DNA from: Spirodela intermedia
Taxonomy: Eukaryota > Streptophyta > Magnoliopsida > Alismatales > Araceae
NCBI GenBank assembly: GCA_902729315.2
Contig: LR746274.1
Span: forward strand, 7,826,037-7,890,036
Reading direction: 5' to 3'
DNA: 64,000 bases
In this document: positions 46,316 through 55,979 of the stretch, piece by piece
Layout: the number at the start of each line of letters is the position of its first letter
How positions within the stretch are numbered: the first letter of the stretch is position 1
Made by a program: the position numbers and the translations under genes
The notes under the pieces: generated by a model
The model's database searches: none
Told to the model about the DNA's origin: nothing
What the model saw: only the letters and a program-made list of their open reading frames with translations

Positions 46316-46636
46316 TTAGCACACCATCTCCACGCTCCTAAAAGGGAACCGGCGGCAGTAACGGGTCTCCTCGTCTAGAAATCTTGTGCCATAGCTGTTC
46401 TTACAGTGGCGGTCCGCGTACAGGACGGCCTCCTGTTCCTCCGTGTACACGAAGTGGAAGCCGCCCTGGTAGCCGGTGAGGTCGAAACAGCCGCAGCCGG
46501 TGATGTCCTTGCTCCGACCGCTGCATCCCGGCCCGGGGAAGACGGTGAGCGTGCTGGCCGACGCCGGCACAATTAATGCAACGGCGAGAAGAACCAGGAG
46601 AGCGGCGGCGGCCGCGAGTTTCCCCATGGTAGCCAT
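46316..46636 (-). CDS. MiAMP1-like antimicrobial peptide precursor, gene 3
   Basis: This 106-residue precursor has the same layout as gene 1: signal peptide to about residue 27 (core ALLVLLAVALIVP) and a mature part with six cysteines in the C-x9-C-x-C-x27-C-x15-C-x11-C pattern. Differences from gene 1 include MGKLAAA in the signal region, PGPGC for SGPGC, KDITGC, YQGGFHFVY, YADRHCKNSYGTRF. All family landmarks are intact and no breaks are seen. The start follows a normal leader and a TATA box at 46743-46749. A second ATG three codons in (MATM) is less likely the start, because every paralogue begins at the first. It is transcribed away from the gene at 47635, with 998 bp between the two start codons. 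Confidence 0.92.
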   Translation of the reverse strand: MATMGKLAAAAALLVLLAVALIVPASASTLTVFPGPGCSGRSKDITGCGCFDLTGYQGGFHFVYTEEQEAVLYADRHCKNSYGTRFLDEETRYCRRFPFRSVEMVC

Positions 46637-46742
46637 GACTTGTGCTTCCTGACGGAGGTGCTCGTAAGATGCTGATTCAATTAGGGTTTAGGTTTATGTT
46701 TGGCTGGAGTAGTGAATAGCTGTTGTTCCTGCACGGGGGATA

Positions 46743-46860
46743 ATTTATAGGAGTGGAAAGGGCAGATCCGGTGCTGAAAGAATGCGGTAAATTCTTTCAC
46801 GCCACCGAGAAAATCCGTGGGTCGTCGTGACCCGGATCTCGATTGGGCGGTTATTCAAAT
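46743..46860 (-). promoter_or_regulatory. Core promoter of peptide gene 3
   Basis: On the minus strand: CCGGGTCACGACGACCCACG with GGATTTTCTCGG (palindrome region 46808-46826), GCATTCTTTCAGCACC, TGCCCTTTCCACTC and TATAAAT (46743-46749). This is the same order as in genes 1 and 2. Confidence 0.8.
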
Positions 46861-47345
46861 ACTATTTATTTGTTTCAGTTGTAATAAAAAACAGACGACT
46901 AAGGCCTCTTTGGACGACTTGTCTCGTTCAGTGGTTGTACGATGTGGGAGCTAGACGTGGTGGATCTAGAAGAAGGGATCTCACAATGTCAGGTCAGTAA
47001 TAAAAAAAAATGTAGTAATGGGAAAAGACGTATTTGGAGTTTGTACAGTTTCTCATAGCTGGAGCCGGTGAGGAGTTTTTTTCTACCAATAGATATCTTG
47101 GTCGAAAACATCGTCCTTATCTGAATTATCACGAGAACCTCAACAAAATGGCATCGACTTCCTTTGGGGTAGACACTGTATTGTTCTCAGCGCTCAAAAA
47201 CGATGGCTTCCCTCACGAAGGTGGTCCGCGTGAAAACTCCGCCCGCGTAGAATCGACTGCGGGGCCTTCAACGACGCCGTTCTCGTGTCTCCGTGAGTAC
47301 ATGTCAACAAATTAAAATAAATGTACTCACCGCGTATGAAAAGGG
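46861..47345. other. Centre of the divergent intergenic region; no gene seen
   Basis: It lies between the two outward-facing promoter blocks. A plus-strand open frame (47034-47315) has no family features. This is the apparent axis of an inverted duplication. Confidence 0.5.
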
Positions 47346-47364
47346 AATAAGGTTGAATGACCTC

Positions 47365-47532
47365 GCAATCGAAATCTGGGTCTCGACAATCCATGGATTT
47401 TCTAGGTGACCTGAATGATGTTGCCACGTTATTTCAGCACCGCGCCTGCCCTCTCTTCCGCCGGCCCAAATCAATCTAACAAGAGACGTGGATCCCGGGG
47501 GAATAAGTCAAAGCACTCATCCCTATAAATTG
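47365..47532 (+). promoter_or_regulatory. Promoter of peptide gene 4
   Basis: It holds AATCCATGGATTTT (47389-47402) in place of the palindrome, then CACGTTATTTCAGCACC. About 65 bp absent from the other promoters (around 47457-47521) follow, before TATAAAT at 47524-47530. The palindrome-to-TATA distance is therefore about twice that of gene 1. Confidence 0.75.
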
Positions 47533-47634
47533 ACCTAAACGCATGGACAAGAGCTATTCACTACTCCAACCCAGCAATCCCAAGCCCTAAGCGAATCAGC
47601 TCTCTAGAACCACCTGCGTTAGCAACAGGAAGTC

Positions 47635-47955
47635 ATGGCCATCACCCGCAAGCCCGCGGCTGCGGCCGCTCTCCTAGTTCTCCTTGCCGTGGCATTGATT
47701 GCGTCAGCGTCGGCGAGCACGCTCAGTGTATTCTCCGGGCCAGGATGCAGCGGACGGAGCAAGGACATCAACGGCTGCGGCTGCTTCGATCTCACCGGCT
47801 ACCAGGGCGGCTTCCACTTCGTGTTTACGGAGGAGCAGGAGGCCATCTTGTACAGGGACCGCCATTGCAACAACGGCTATCGCTCTCAATGGCTGGACGA
47901 GGAGACCCGATACTGCCACAAGTTTCCCTTCCGGAGCGTGGAGATGGTGTGCTAA
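47635..47955 (+). CDS. MiAMP1-like antimicrobial peptide precursor, gene 4
   Basis: This 106-residue precursor has a signal peptide (core ALLVLLAVALIAS, ending SASA) and a mature part with the same six-cysteine spacing as gene 1. It is the most distinct of the intact set: TLSVFSGPGC, EEQEAILYRDRHCNNGYRSQ, WLDEETRYCHKFPF. The RSQ-LDEETRYC stretch is shared with the 49472 pseudogene, which lies downstream in the same orientation. The start ATG is the first after the TATA box and gives the conserved leader context GGAAGTCATGGCC. A polyadenylation signal lies at 48013. With gene 3 it forms a divergent pair. Confidence 0.93.
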   Translation: MAITRKPAAAAALLVLLAVALIASASASTLSVFSGPGCSGRSKDINGCGCFDLTGYQGGFHFVFTEEQEAILYRDRHCNNGYRSQWLDEETRYCHKFPFRSVEMVC

Positions 47956-48012
47956 AGGACGGCGATATGCTCTCGTTCTCTTATTTCTGAACTGTTTGAA
48001 TAATAATGGGTG

Positions 48013-48018
48013 AATAAA
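48013..48018 (+). terminator. Polyadenylation signal of peptide gene 4
   Basis: AATAAA in the conserved GGGTGAATAAA context, 58 bp after the stop codon. Confidence 0.7.
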
Positions 48019-49380
48019 AGGCCGGTTACTTCTTTGTATACGGGCCGGACGATGAGTACTTGTAAAGGATAAGTAACCCATGGGAGAATAGTTTGTAGCC
48101 AAAACCTTATTAATGGCCCTAAGTACGAAATACTATCGGATAAGTGCATCCACCAGAGTCTTTAGATAGGTCAATAATCTAAACGCTGTGCTGCAGTTCG
48201 TCTTCTAATTTTAAGTGTCGGAAGTACTCGAACCTGCGATATAGAGCTTCTTTGATATCGTTTAAATAAACGTTATTGATTATCTGTCTTAAGTCGGGTT
48301 GAGGGAAATATACTTTAGCACAATTTAGTAGAGGCAAACGAACTGGATGAGGTAGGATAAAAGGGATTAAATGAAAAAATTATTCGATAGTTTCTATGAC
48401 CCGGAAGCTGATGCTCAAAATTTTCTTTGCACTAAGTAAATAATCATATCAACCTATATGTAGACATTCTATGCTTTTCATTCATGTTGCGATTAATTTT
48501 CTGTTGGTTTCCATGAAGGGAACATAACTCTTACAATGTGAAAAGGAAAATCAATCTGAGAAGTAGGAGCTTTAGTTGCAATTGAGATGCATTGCAAAAC
48601 CATTGCCAGGCAGACCATCAAGGTGTCCATCCTTTCTCGTCGACCATCAATAGATTCGTTGAATACAAAAGAGAATTTCTAACCTATCGGATTTTCTGAC
48701 TGGCTAAACTAGCTGGTAATGACAGCCAGATTATCTGTTGAGCAGTATCTATCGTCTTGTTCTCCATGTTTATATCATACAGCGAGCATCCTAAAGGGGT
48801 ACGGACTTGCGCGTTTGGGAAAGCTAAGCCATTGAAAGTTTCTACTGAAGCAATTGAAAGGGCACGAGGCTCAGCAGAACCTTTTTCCGTTTCAACCTCC
48901 GCCCATGAACGACCCTTCTATTTTGTGAAGATACGTGAGCAAATTCTTACATATCCGACCACTACATTATTTCGTACTGTATTCACATGATTATTCTATT
49001 AGTAGATAGTTTCGCCATTCGCTGGATTCCACTCGGGGAAAGTTGACAAAATTGCATACCTTTCGTTTCTATCCATATTATACTGTATTGACCACTCTCA
49101 AACAGTGGGTTCCGTTAACAAACGGCGACCGCGTCAAAATCCGCAAAAGTACAATCATTTGTGTCCATTCAAGGAAAGTAATCATCTGCGTCCATTCAAG
49201 GAGAGTAATCATCTGCGTCTATTTAAACAGAAATTCAACGGCACCGTCCGCATGTGCTCGTGAGCGGATATCAACCCACAAAAATAAATTCTAACTTTGC
49301 GGATATGAGAAAATTAATAATTTTTAATGCGCGCCAATTAAGAATCCGGGTCTCGAGAACCCATGGTTTTTCTGGGTTGC
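48019..49380 (+). repeat. Flank between gene 4 and the 49472 pseudogene
   Basis: It is colinear with 11717-13010: AAGTAAATAATCATATCAAC near 48433, TCCGACCACTACATTATTTC near 48953, AATCCGGGTCTCGAGAACCC near 49342. It holds no gene. The upstream block of 49472 still has the palindrome relic CCCATGGTTTTTCTGGG at 49360. Confidence 0.75.
49153..49233 (+). repeat. 27-bp tandem repeat, three copies
   Basis: AATCATCTGCGTCCATTCAA plus GGAGAGT repeats at 49153, 49180 and 49207 with a few substitutions. It sits about 240 bp upstream of the pseudogene's TATA relic. The homologous flank at 12880 has no such repeat. Confidence 0.95.
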
Positions 49381-49471
49381 GTGAATGAAGCTATCGCATT
49401 CTTGCAGCACCACGTCTGCCCTTTCTGCCCCTATAACAATAGCCTCCGCGAACGGACAAGACCGCGCACCT

Positions 49472-49800
49472 ATGTCAGGAATCGCAGGTCAGTACAGAAA
49501 GCCCGCGGCCGTTGCTCTCCTGGTTCTCCTTGCCTTCGCATTAACTGTACCGGCGTCGGCGAACAAGGTCAACGTCTTTCCGGGCCGCGAAGCAGTGGAC
49601 GGAGCAAGGACATCACTGACTTCGGCTGTTTCAACCTCACTGGCTACCAGGGCGGTTTCCACTTCGTGGTCGCGGAGGAGCAGGAAGCCGTCCTGTACAG
49701 GGACCCCCACTGCAATAACGGCTATCGCTCTCAATGTCTGGACGAGGAGACCCGCTACTGCCGCAGGTTCCCTTTAGGAGCGTGGAGATGGTGTGCTATA
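49472..49800 (+). pseudogene. MiAMP1-like pseudogene with frameshifts
   Basis: The signal peptide is readable (RKPAAVALLVLLAFALTVPA). A one-base deletion follows (GTCTTTCCGGG for GTCTTCTCCGGG). After it the peptide continues in another frame as SGRSKDITDFGCFNLTGYQ and EEQEAVLYRDPHCNNGYRSQ, CLDEETRYC. GPGC reads GPRS and CGC reads FGC, so two cysteines are lost, and a new Cys appears (SQC). A second one-base deletion (TTCCCTTTAGGAGCG) removes the last cysteine from frame, and the old stop TAA reads TAT. The TATA box is damaged (TATAACAAT near 49432). Confidence 0.92.
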
Positions 49801-50380
49801 CGGGACGGTGACCTCCTTTCTCGGTTGTGGGTTGCAAATCCTGTTTGATTAGACATGGGTAAATAAATGGCCATTTACTTCGTTGTGAACCGGGCTGCAC
49901 GATCCCCAGTTTAAATCGTACAGGCGACGTGCCCTCTTGCTCCTGGATTTCAGACTTGGTTAATCAGACAAGTGTAGGTAAGTGGCCGGTTATTACGTGG
50001 TGTACCGGTGGGATGATGTGTAGTTTGTGTCATAAATAAAACATGGCATTAATGAATTACAATCCGTTCTGGTTTGAAGGTGAAGGATGGTAAAATTTAA
50101 TCTACACCTCGAATGACAAACAAACTAGCTCATAGGTGAACATTAAGTATGTAGAAAAACTTGTCTCAAAAGGATTTCATCTCCATGTCTTTGAGGCAGC
50201 TTAATTCATTGATTAGTATTGTATGCCATTTGGCAGGCTTAATTTAATACAGGGAATATTTAATGCTTAAAAGTTTTCATGGTGGTTAGTAGTAATCTAA
50301 GATTAACAATAAAGGAAGTGAAATATTAATAAAAAATGCCAACGTATCCCAAAATGTAAAAAATATAAATAATCTAATAG
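49801..50380 (+). other. Duplicated 3' UTR of the pseudogene, then spacer
   Basis: The 3' UTR motif GTAAATAAATGGCCATTTAC (49859) is followed about 120 bp later by a second version, GTAAGTGGCCGGTTATTACG (49978). The remainder to 50380 is AT-rich, with no gene seen. Confidence 0.6.
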
Positions 50381-50516
50381 GTGAACAAGTTGAGGGAGAT
50401 AGTTATAATTGTATGAGAACTAGCTGATGTGAAGAGCTAAGCTCGTGGGTGAACAAGTTGAGGGAGATAGTTGTAATTGTATCAGAACTAGCTGATGTGA
50501 AGAGCTAAGCTCATGG
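50381..50516 (+). repeat. 68-bp tandem repeat, two copies
   Basis: GTGAACAAGTTGAGGGAGAT at 50381 recurs at 50449, and a third partial copy starts at 50517. A single copy of this segment is seen at 9900 and 14865. Confidence 0.95.
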
Positions 50517-52680
50517 GTGAACAAGTGGATGGTTGTAACTATCTGAAGCAGTATAACACGGGTGCAAAGGGGTAGTAAGCAACAGGATGGGAAGGACTAA
50601 ATATGTCCCTTGCAGGACTCTATGGTTGGCTGATAACATACATTGAAAATTTGTCCTTTTATAACTAAACCTTGGCTTACTTTTTATCATTTTAGGTATC
50701 GCAAATTAGCTAATTTGAAGAATGTAATTCTGAGACTTGTCATTTGCCAGTCCATTGCTTACATCATTTTAACTAGCTTACCTGCAGATTATGAAACCAC
50801 AGTAACACCAATGATTATGGGGATACTTTCATACGTAAGTTGTTATACACTAGATAATTCATAACCTACAGATGGAATGCAGTAGTGTCTTGTACCATAG
50901 GCGTTCTGATACAAATGACGCTTGTCAAGCAGACAAAATTATGATGTAACGAAAGAGCATTTAATAGCAATTTTAGCAGCCAATTTTCCTGGCAGACGAC
51001 CAGTGTACACCGTTGTCTAAAAAAGGTGAGGAAGTAACTTTCCACTCTAAAATACTACATCTGAATGTAAATTTTGGTGTTAAGAGAGTCCCATAGGGGA
51101 TCAAACGCAAAATTTTGACCAGGACCACAAAACATATATCCTTTGAAACTGAAGTAAACTCGTTAAACAAAATCTAATAAGTATGAAACTAACTACCGAA
51201 CCCTTCTGAATCCCTTTATGGCGGTGAATGACCAGTGCAGAGGACCGACAGAGCAGAGGGAAATAGATTTCGAACACCTATCTCTGAAACGACCATATGA
51301 TGACTGAAGAGAACATACTTATCTATGTGCTAAATTTTTCATTGCCCAACATGTACAGAACCAAACAATCCCAACGTGTGAGCACTACCTATCTGAAAGT
51401 GAGAGATAGGTTTCCAACAAGGATGGATTCGGAAGCCATTACCACTAGTACCAATGCCCCACCAATATACATACTATGTTCACATTGATAGACTAAAAAA
51501 GAGTATAGGGCATAATTCAGCAAAGTGGGTAGTTGTTTGAGAAGAAAAATCTCAATGATGGCAGACAAATTCATTGATAGACATTATTTATCGCTGCATT
51601 CTACCTAATGTGCTAGGTGCACTATTAGAGTAATACGTCCTATATAGACTTCAGTGGAAGCGATGCTCACGACATGAAGTAAGATAGAAGAAAGAATAAC
51701 TCACAACAAGAGTACCAACATAATAATTTTATGTGGTTCGAATGTTGACCTCCTACATCTACAGGCGACAACAAAAGCTCTACTAGATGTGAAAAGTAGT
51801 ACAAAAGAATCACTTCTCAATAACTCAGAGAACAAATCTCTGATTTTGACCCTTCCAAGACCTCAAAGAACAAATCTTTGATCATGGCCCTCTAATCCAT
51901 TCACCAACCCAAGAGATCTTTTTTAAAAGCTCTCTTCCAAATACTCTCTCTCTATGGTGGAACAAAAGTAGAAAGAGATTGCTTTGTGTTGCCCTGAATG
52001 AGGAGAAGTGACCCTCTATTTATATGCACCTTACAGCCACCTTCGTAATCGTACCAGCAAGAACCTATGGTTTCCCTTTCTACTTGCACCGTTCCGCTTT
52101 GTGGCCTACTCAGCCCATAAATGGGCCGTTGAGTTCGTGAAAAATAATGCAATACAATAAACGACATGCACGACAAATAACGCAATACAGGGAGCTACAC
52201 TGAAGCCATCATGGACTTGGGCGTTTTAAAAAGCTAAGACATCCAAAGGTTTTAGCATATCGCTTTGCATAGGAATAGAGTTCCGTGTATATGCCAATGG
52301 GTGGGTTCTGAATCCTCCAATCAATGACCCATTGATTTCCTCAACAGGTACAACGGGTGAGTTTTTACCTGGTTTCTCGCCATTAATTCTATCCTTGTCT
52401 AATATTCTGTCTTCACCTGTTTTCACTGTGAGAAGCTGGAAAAAGACTCGATGGATGCCCATTTCCCATGAATACTCGTTTTTACCACAGACCTGAGGAA
52501 GCGGGTTCCCTTTATGTAAATCGACTTGATCGAACTCTTGATAGTGTGCGGCCAACTGAACCCATTAACAAAACGCGCAGTTCAATGAAGCGTTCGTCGT
52601 CTGCCTGCAATTACAGCTGAATCGAAAAACATAAATTCAGCTACCGCGTATGAAAATGGTATTTATTATAAATGCCCGCC
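50517..52680 (+). repeat. Upstream flank of the 52861 gene
   Basis: It is homologous to 9880-11100 and 14850-16440 (for example TTAGCAGCCAATTTTCCTGG near 50973 and ATCTTCACCTG..TTT near 52408), but more diverged and interrupted by the LTR-like insertion at 51640-52150. Open frames here have no family features. Confidence 0.75.
51640..52150 (-). mobile_element. Solo copia LTR remnant in a peptide-gene promoter flank
   Basis: The paralogous flanks read straight through here (GACGGACGATAATAATGCAATAC near 10734 and 15982), whereas this copy has about 500 extra bp. On the minus strand it carries TATAAATAGAGGG near 52010, GGGTCACTTCTCC, AGAGATTTGTTCTCTGAGTT and CACATCTAGTAGAGCTTTTG, matching the LTR remnant at 17810-17990. 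Boundaries are approximate. Confidence 0.65.
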
Positions 52681-52684
52681 GATT

Positions 52685-52754
52685 ACGAGTCCTGGCGTGA
52701 ACGGACTTACTGCATTATTTCAGCACCATGTCCGCCCTTTCCTTCCCTATAAAT
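52685..52754 (+). promoter_or_regulatory. Core promoter of the truncated peptide gene
   Basis: GCATTATTTCAGCACCATGT, CGCCCTTTCC and TATAAAT (52748-52754) are kept. The palindromic motif is missing: the text jumps from GAGTCCTGG to GCGTGAACGG. Confidence 0.7.
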
Positions 52755-52860
52755 TAATATCTACGCATAGACAAGGGTTATTCGCTACTCCATCCCAGCA
52801 TAATCCCAAGCCCTAAGCGAATCAGCTCTCTAGGATCTCCTCCGTCAGAAACCGGAATTC

Positions 52861-53106
52861 ATGGCCATCACCGGCAGGCCCGCGGCTGCCGCCGCTCTTC
52901 TGGTTCTCTTTGCCGTCGCATTGATTGCGCCAGCGTCGGCGAGCACGCTCACGGTGTTCTCTGGACGTGGATGCAGCGGACAGAGCAAGGACATCAACGG
53001 CTGCGGCTGTTTCGACCTCACCAATAAATGGCCATTTACTCCGTTGCGAACTGGCTGCATGATCTGCACTTGTAATCATATTACTTGTTTAAATAGACAA
53101 GGGTAA
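52861..53106 (+). CDS. MiAMP1-like gene truncated and fused to its own 3' UTR
   Basis: This is an open frame of 81 residues. The signal peptide (core ALLVLFAVALIAP) and the first mature third (TLTVFSGRGCSGQSKDINGC, GCFDLT) are normal except Gly to Arg in GPGC. After the CGCFDLT stretch a deletion joins the codons to a 3' UTR copy (AATAAATGGCCATTTACTCC at 53022, compare 49863). The frame then runs 27 more residues of former UTR (NKWPFTPLRTGCMICTCNHI, then TCLNRQG). This tail brings four new cysteines, giving seven in the mature part. About 240 bp of coding sequence are missing. A normal promoter and leader precede it. It could be a dying gene or a novel short cysteine peptide; I favour a pseudogene in progress. 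Confidence 0.6.
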   Translation: MAITGRPAAAAALLVLFAVALIAPASASTLTVFSGRGCSGQSKDINGCGCFDLTNKWPFTPLRTGCMICTCNHITCLNRQG

Positions 53107-53840
53107 ATAAATGGCCCATTATTTGCCGTGCAGCGGCGGCAGGATGTGTATCTTTTCATAAAGAAAAGATGGCAATAATAATGTACACCTCGATGTACCG
53201 CATGGGTGATATTCTGGTTCCCTTGACCAAGGTCTGAAGCCTCAAACTCGGACAGTTCTGCCGACCGAGTCCATTCATGGAGCCTTGTTTTAGACCAATC
53301 TTACACAATGTAATAATTTGCAAGGAGCGAATTTTAATGGGGTAGAACTCACTAGAGCCGACTACGGGCTCAGACTTCGTCCTGGACGACTCAATTGTTG
53401 ACTGGAGAAACTTCTGTCAACTTTACAGTTATCTCCTTGCACATGATCTTCACTTATTGTCACATCCTTCTCTAATCCATGTCCTCGTGAAAACAAGTAC
53501 CATTCTCTGCTTCTGTTATCCGAAAGTGGTAAAACTGTTTTCAATTGTTTTGTACCCGTGCCTGATCTGACGTCCTGGGGTCCCCTGGCAAAGATCTACC
53601 AAGTCCAACTCTGGCAGCGTACAGATGGCCCTGGCTATTCATAGAGACAAATCTTCCAATACAACCCTCCCCATGCGCCGGTGAATAAATGTCAACGGAT
53701 AAAAAGACATTCAGATGCAACGCTTATAAAATGGGTTAGACAATTGAATAACCAGAGATTATGAATCACTCTGCCGACCAGCCACTGATTCGGGCGGTGA
53801 ATCGGAATTTACGGCTTGATCTCTGCACCCCCTCCACCAT
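53107..53840 (+). other. Flank of the 53960 pseudogene; no gene
   Basis: It begins with a second 3' UTR copy (GTAAATAAATGGCCCATTAT at 53103). Later it shows AAGATCTACCAAGTCCAACT near 53592, related to the flank of gene 1 (AAGATCGACCAGGTCAAACT near 10988). No gene is seen. Confidence 0.55.
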
Positions 53841-53959
53841 CTCAAGAACTATAAATTCCAGATTGTACAGAGGGTGTGTAACTTCCTGCGAAAGAATAAC
53901 ATGGTCCCTAACATGAAAGGAGACAGCTTCTGAGGAGCATCTCAATTAGCAACAGCAAT

Positions 53960-54216
53960 CACTGGCACCACCTGCAACCCCGCGGTTTCCGACTGTCTCC
54001 TAGTTCTCCTTGCCGACGCGTAGATTGCACCGCAAAGGGTAAGCAGGCCCATGGTGTCCTCCGGGCCGGGTACACGAAGGCTTCCACTTTGTCTATACGA
54101 CGGAGCACAAGGCCATCCTCTACAGGAGTCTTGGCTGCAACAACGGCTACTATCCGAAATTCCTCGAAAAGGAGACCTGGTTCACCCCTTCAAGAGCGTG
54201 GAGGGTGCTGTGTTAA
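53960..54216 (+). pseudogene. MiAMP1-like pseudogene, strongly decayed
   Basis: The start reads ACTGGC in place of ATGGCC. Signal codons (CTCCTAGTTCTCCTTGCCGA) run into an in-frame TAG at 54021. The segment from the second to third cysteine is deleted (GGGCCGGGTACACGAAGGCT), and the rest (GGCTTCCACTTTGTCTATAC, TACAGGAGTCTTGGCTGCAA, CAACGGCTACTATCCGAAAT, TTCAAGAGCGTGGAG) ends with GTGCTGTGTTAA. Single-base changes put parts out of frame. A TATA box remains at 53850-53856. Confidence 0.85.
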
Positions 54217-54299
54217 GGGGACGAGGATATGCACCCTCACGTTCATGGCTTTCAGCAAACTTCAATAGACATGAATGAATAAATGGCCTGTCACTTGTT

Positions 54300-55979
54300 T
54301 TAATTAATGTAAATATATCGTAATAATGAGCTTTCACCACTCGTTTTAAGTTAAAAAATACTAAAGATTAAAGTGCACGCCTGCCTGCCGCACTTGTTTC
54401 TTTAAACCTTGGAAACGCAAAAGTTATAGAGCTTTTACACGGTAGTTGAAGGTGTCTTCTATTCTATCCCAATCAAGTTTCCTGTTAGTTTTCTGGATGA
54501 ACGAACTAATGCGACCCATGGCTTTGTCATCAATTGGACATTAAACTGCTAAGAACTTCTATTTGAAAGGGCCTTAAAAATACTTTAAAGACTCTTTCCA
54601 CTTTTTTGTATTAGCCTGCTCCACTTTCTCCCTCTCAATACCTCTAAAAAAATTATCATTATGTGTAGAGATGTTTAAGATAGAGAAAGGACATATTTTA
54701 GATGTGTTGCTTATGAGAACTATAGGGCTAGGTGAAACTTTCTAAAAGTTTCAGCTGTTTTTTATTTTTAGCTTGTTGTCTATCAAGGTTATCACTAGAT
54801 GTTTTGACACGTGTGCATGTAACACTCACTCACCAAAAACACTAATAATTTTATATTGATCTGTCTCTCAATTGGTTATAGCCAATCCTGAAGTAGTTTC
54901 CTACTATTGTTTCATTCCCTTTTTAAGAAATATAGGCTGACATTCACAAACTTAGTCACCCAACTACTCAAGTTCGTCTCTATAGAGACTCTGCCCTTTC
55001 AAGACAAAAATGGAAAACGAGCATCTTGTAGTTTCGCCCAAAAACCTCTCCACTCGCCACCTAGTTATACTAGGGCCTGATGGAAAATGTTTCCCTTCAA
55101 GTTAGATGTCATTTGATTTGCCAAAGTCAGAATAAGATCAGGATATAATCTTTTTCTTCCTCGTTAATGCATTTAGCAAGAAGAGCATGCATTTCTTACA
55201 TGGATATTCATGTAGAGAGTCTTATTCTAATTTTTTAAACCTCTACATATTTATTAGTAGTTATCCTCTAACAGTTTCTCTCTTTGACAGGGTCTCAAAC
55301 TTGTAGGAAATTTGTTCAAAAATTTGTTGTTTTCTGAGATGTGCAGTAACAACTTTTGACCTTTTCATGATTCTTATCTTTATATTAAAATTTGACCTAG
55401 TCCTTCCTTACTTGATGCCAAAAGAATTAAAGACTGATCCAAATAATCATATTCATGATCAGTTTTCATCCACATAAACTGCTAATGCGTCACCATCCAA
55501 ATGTTAACCCTGAGACTTATTTATTCCTTTTATTTTTTGAACTCTTATGATGACTTATTCACATGAGAGTATAAGAAATTATCCTAAGTTCATGTATGAA
55601 GGCTAGATGCTGAATTTCAAGATTAGTTTCAATGTGTCAATAGAAACAATATCATGATTGTGACTAATCTATACCAATTTAACCATATATATCCTTTATC
55701 AAAGGATGATCCTTTGATAGATATTGATCAACAATCAGTCATTTCTATCATGAAGATTTTTTTAATATCAAGGATTAACACCTTGGATTCGATTTCTAGT
55801 CATAGGATTATGAAATCAATAAATAAAATCCCATGATATGACATTTTATGCATTAACTATTTATGTAAATTCATGAAATATATAAATTAATCTCAATATT
55901 TAATAAAAAAATATCCACTTTTAATATCAGGAATCAATGGCATTTGTAATAACATTGCTCATGTATTAATGTAAAATTA
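54300..55979. other. No gene seen
   Basis: AT-rich spacer with no coding similarity that I recognise, apart from very short open frames. Confidence 0.45.
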
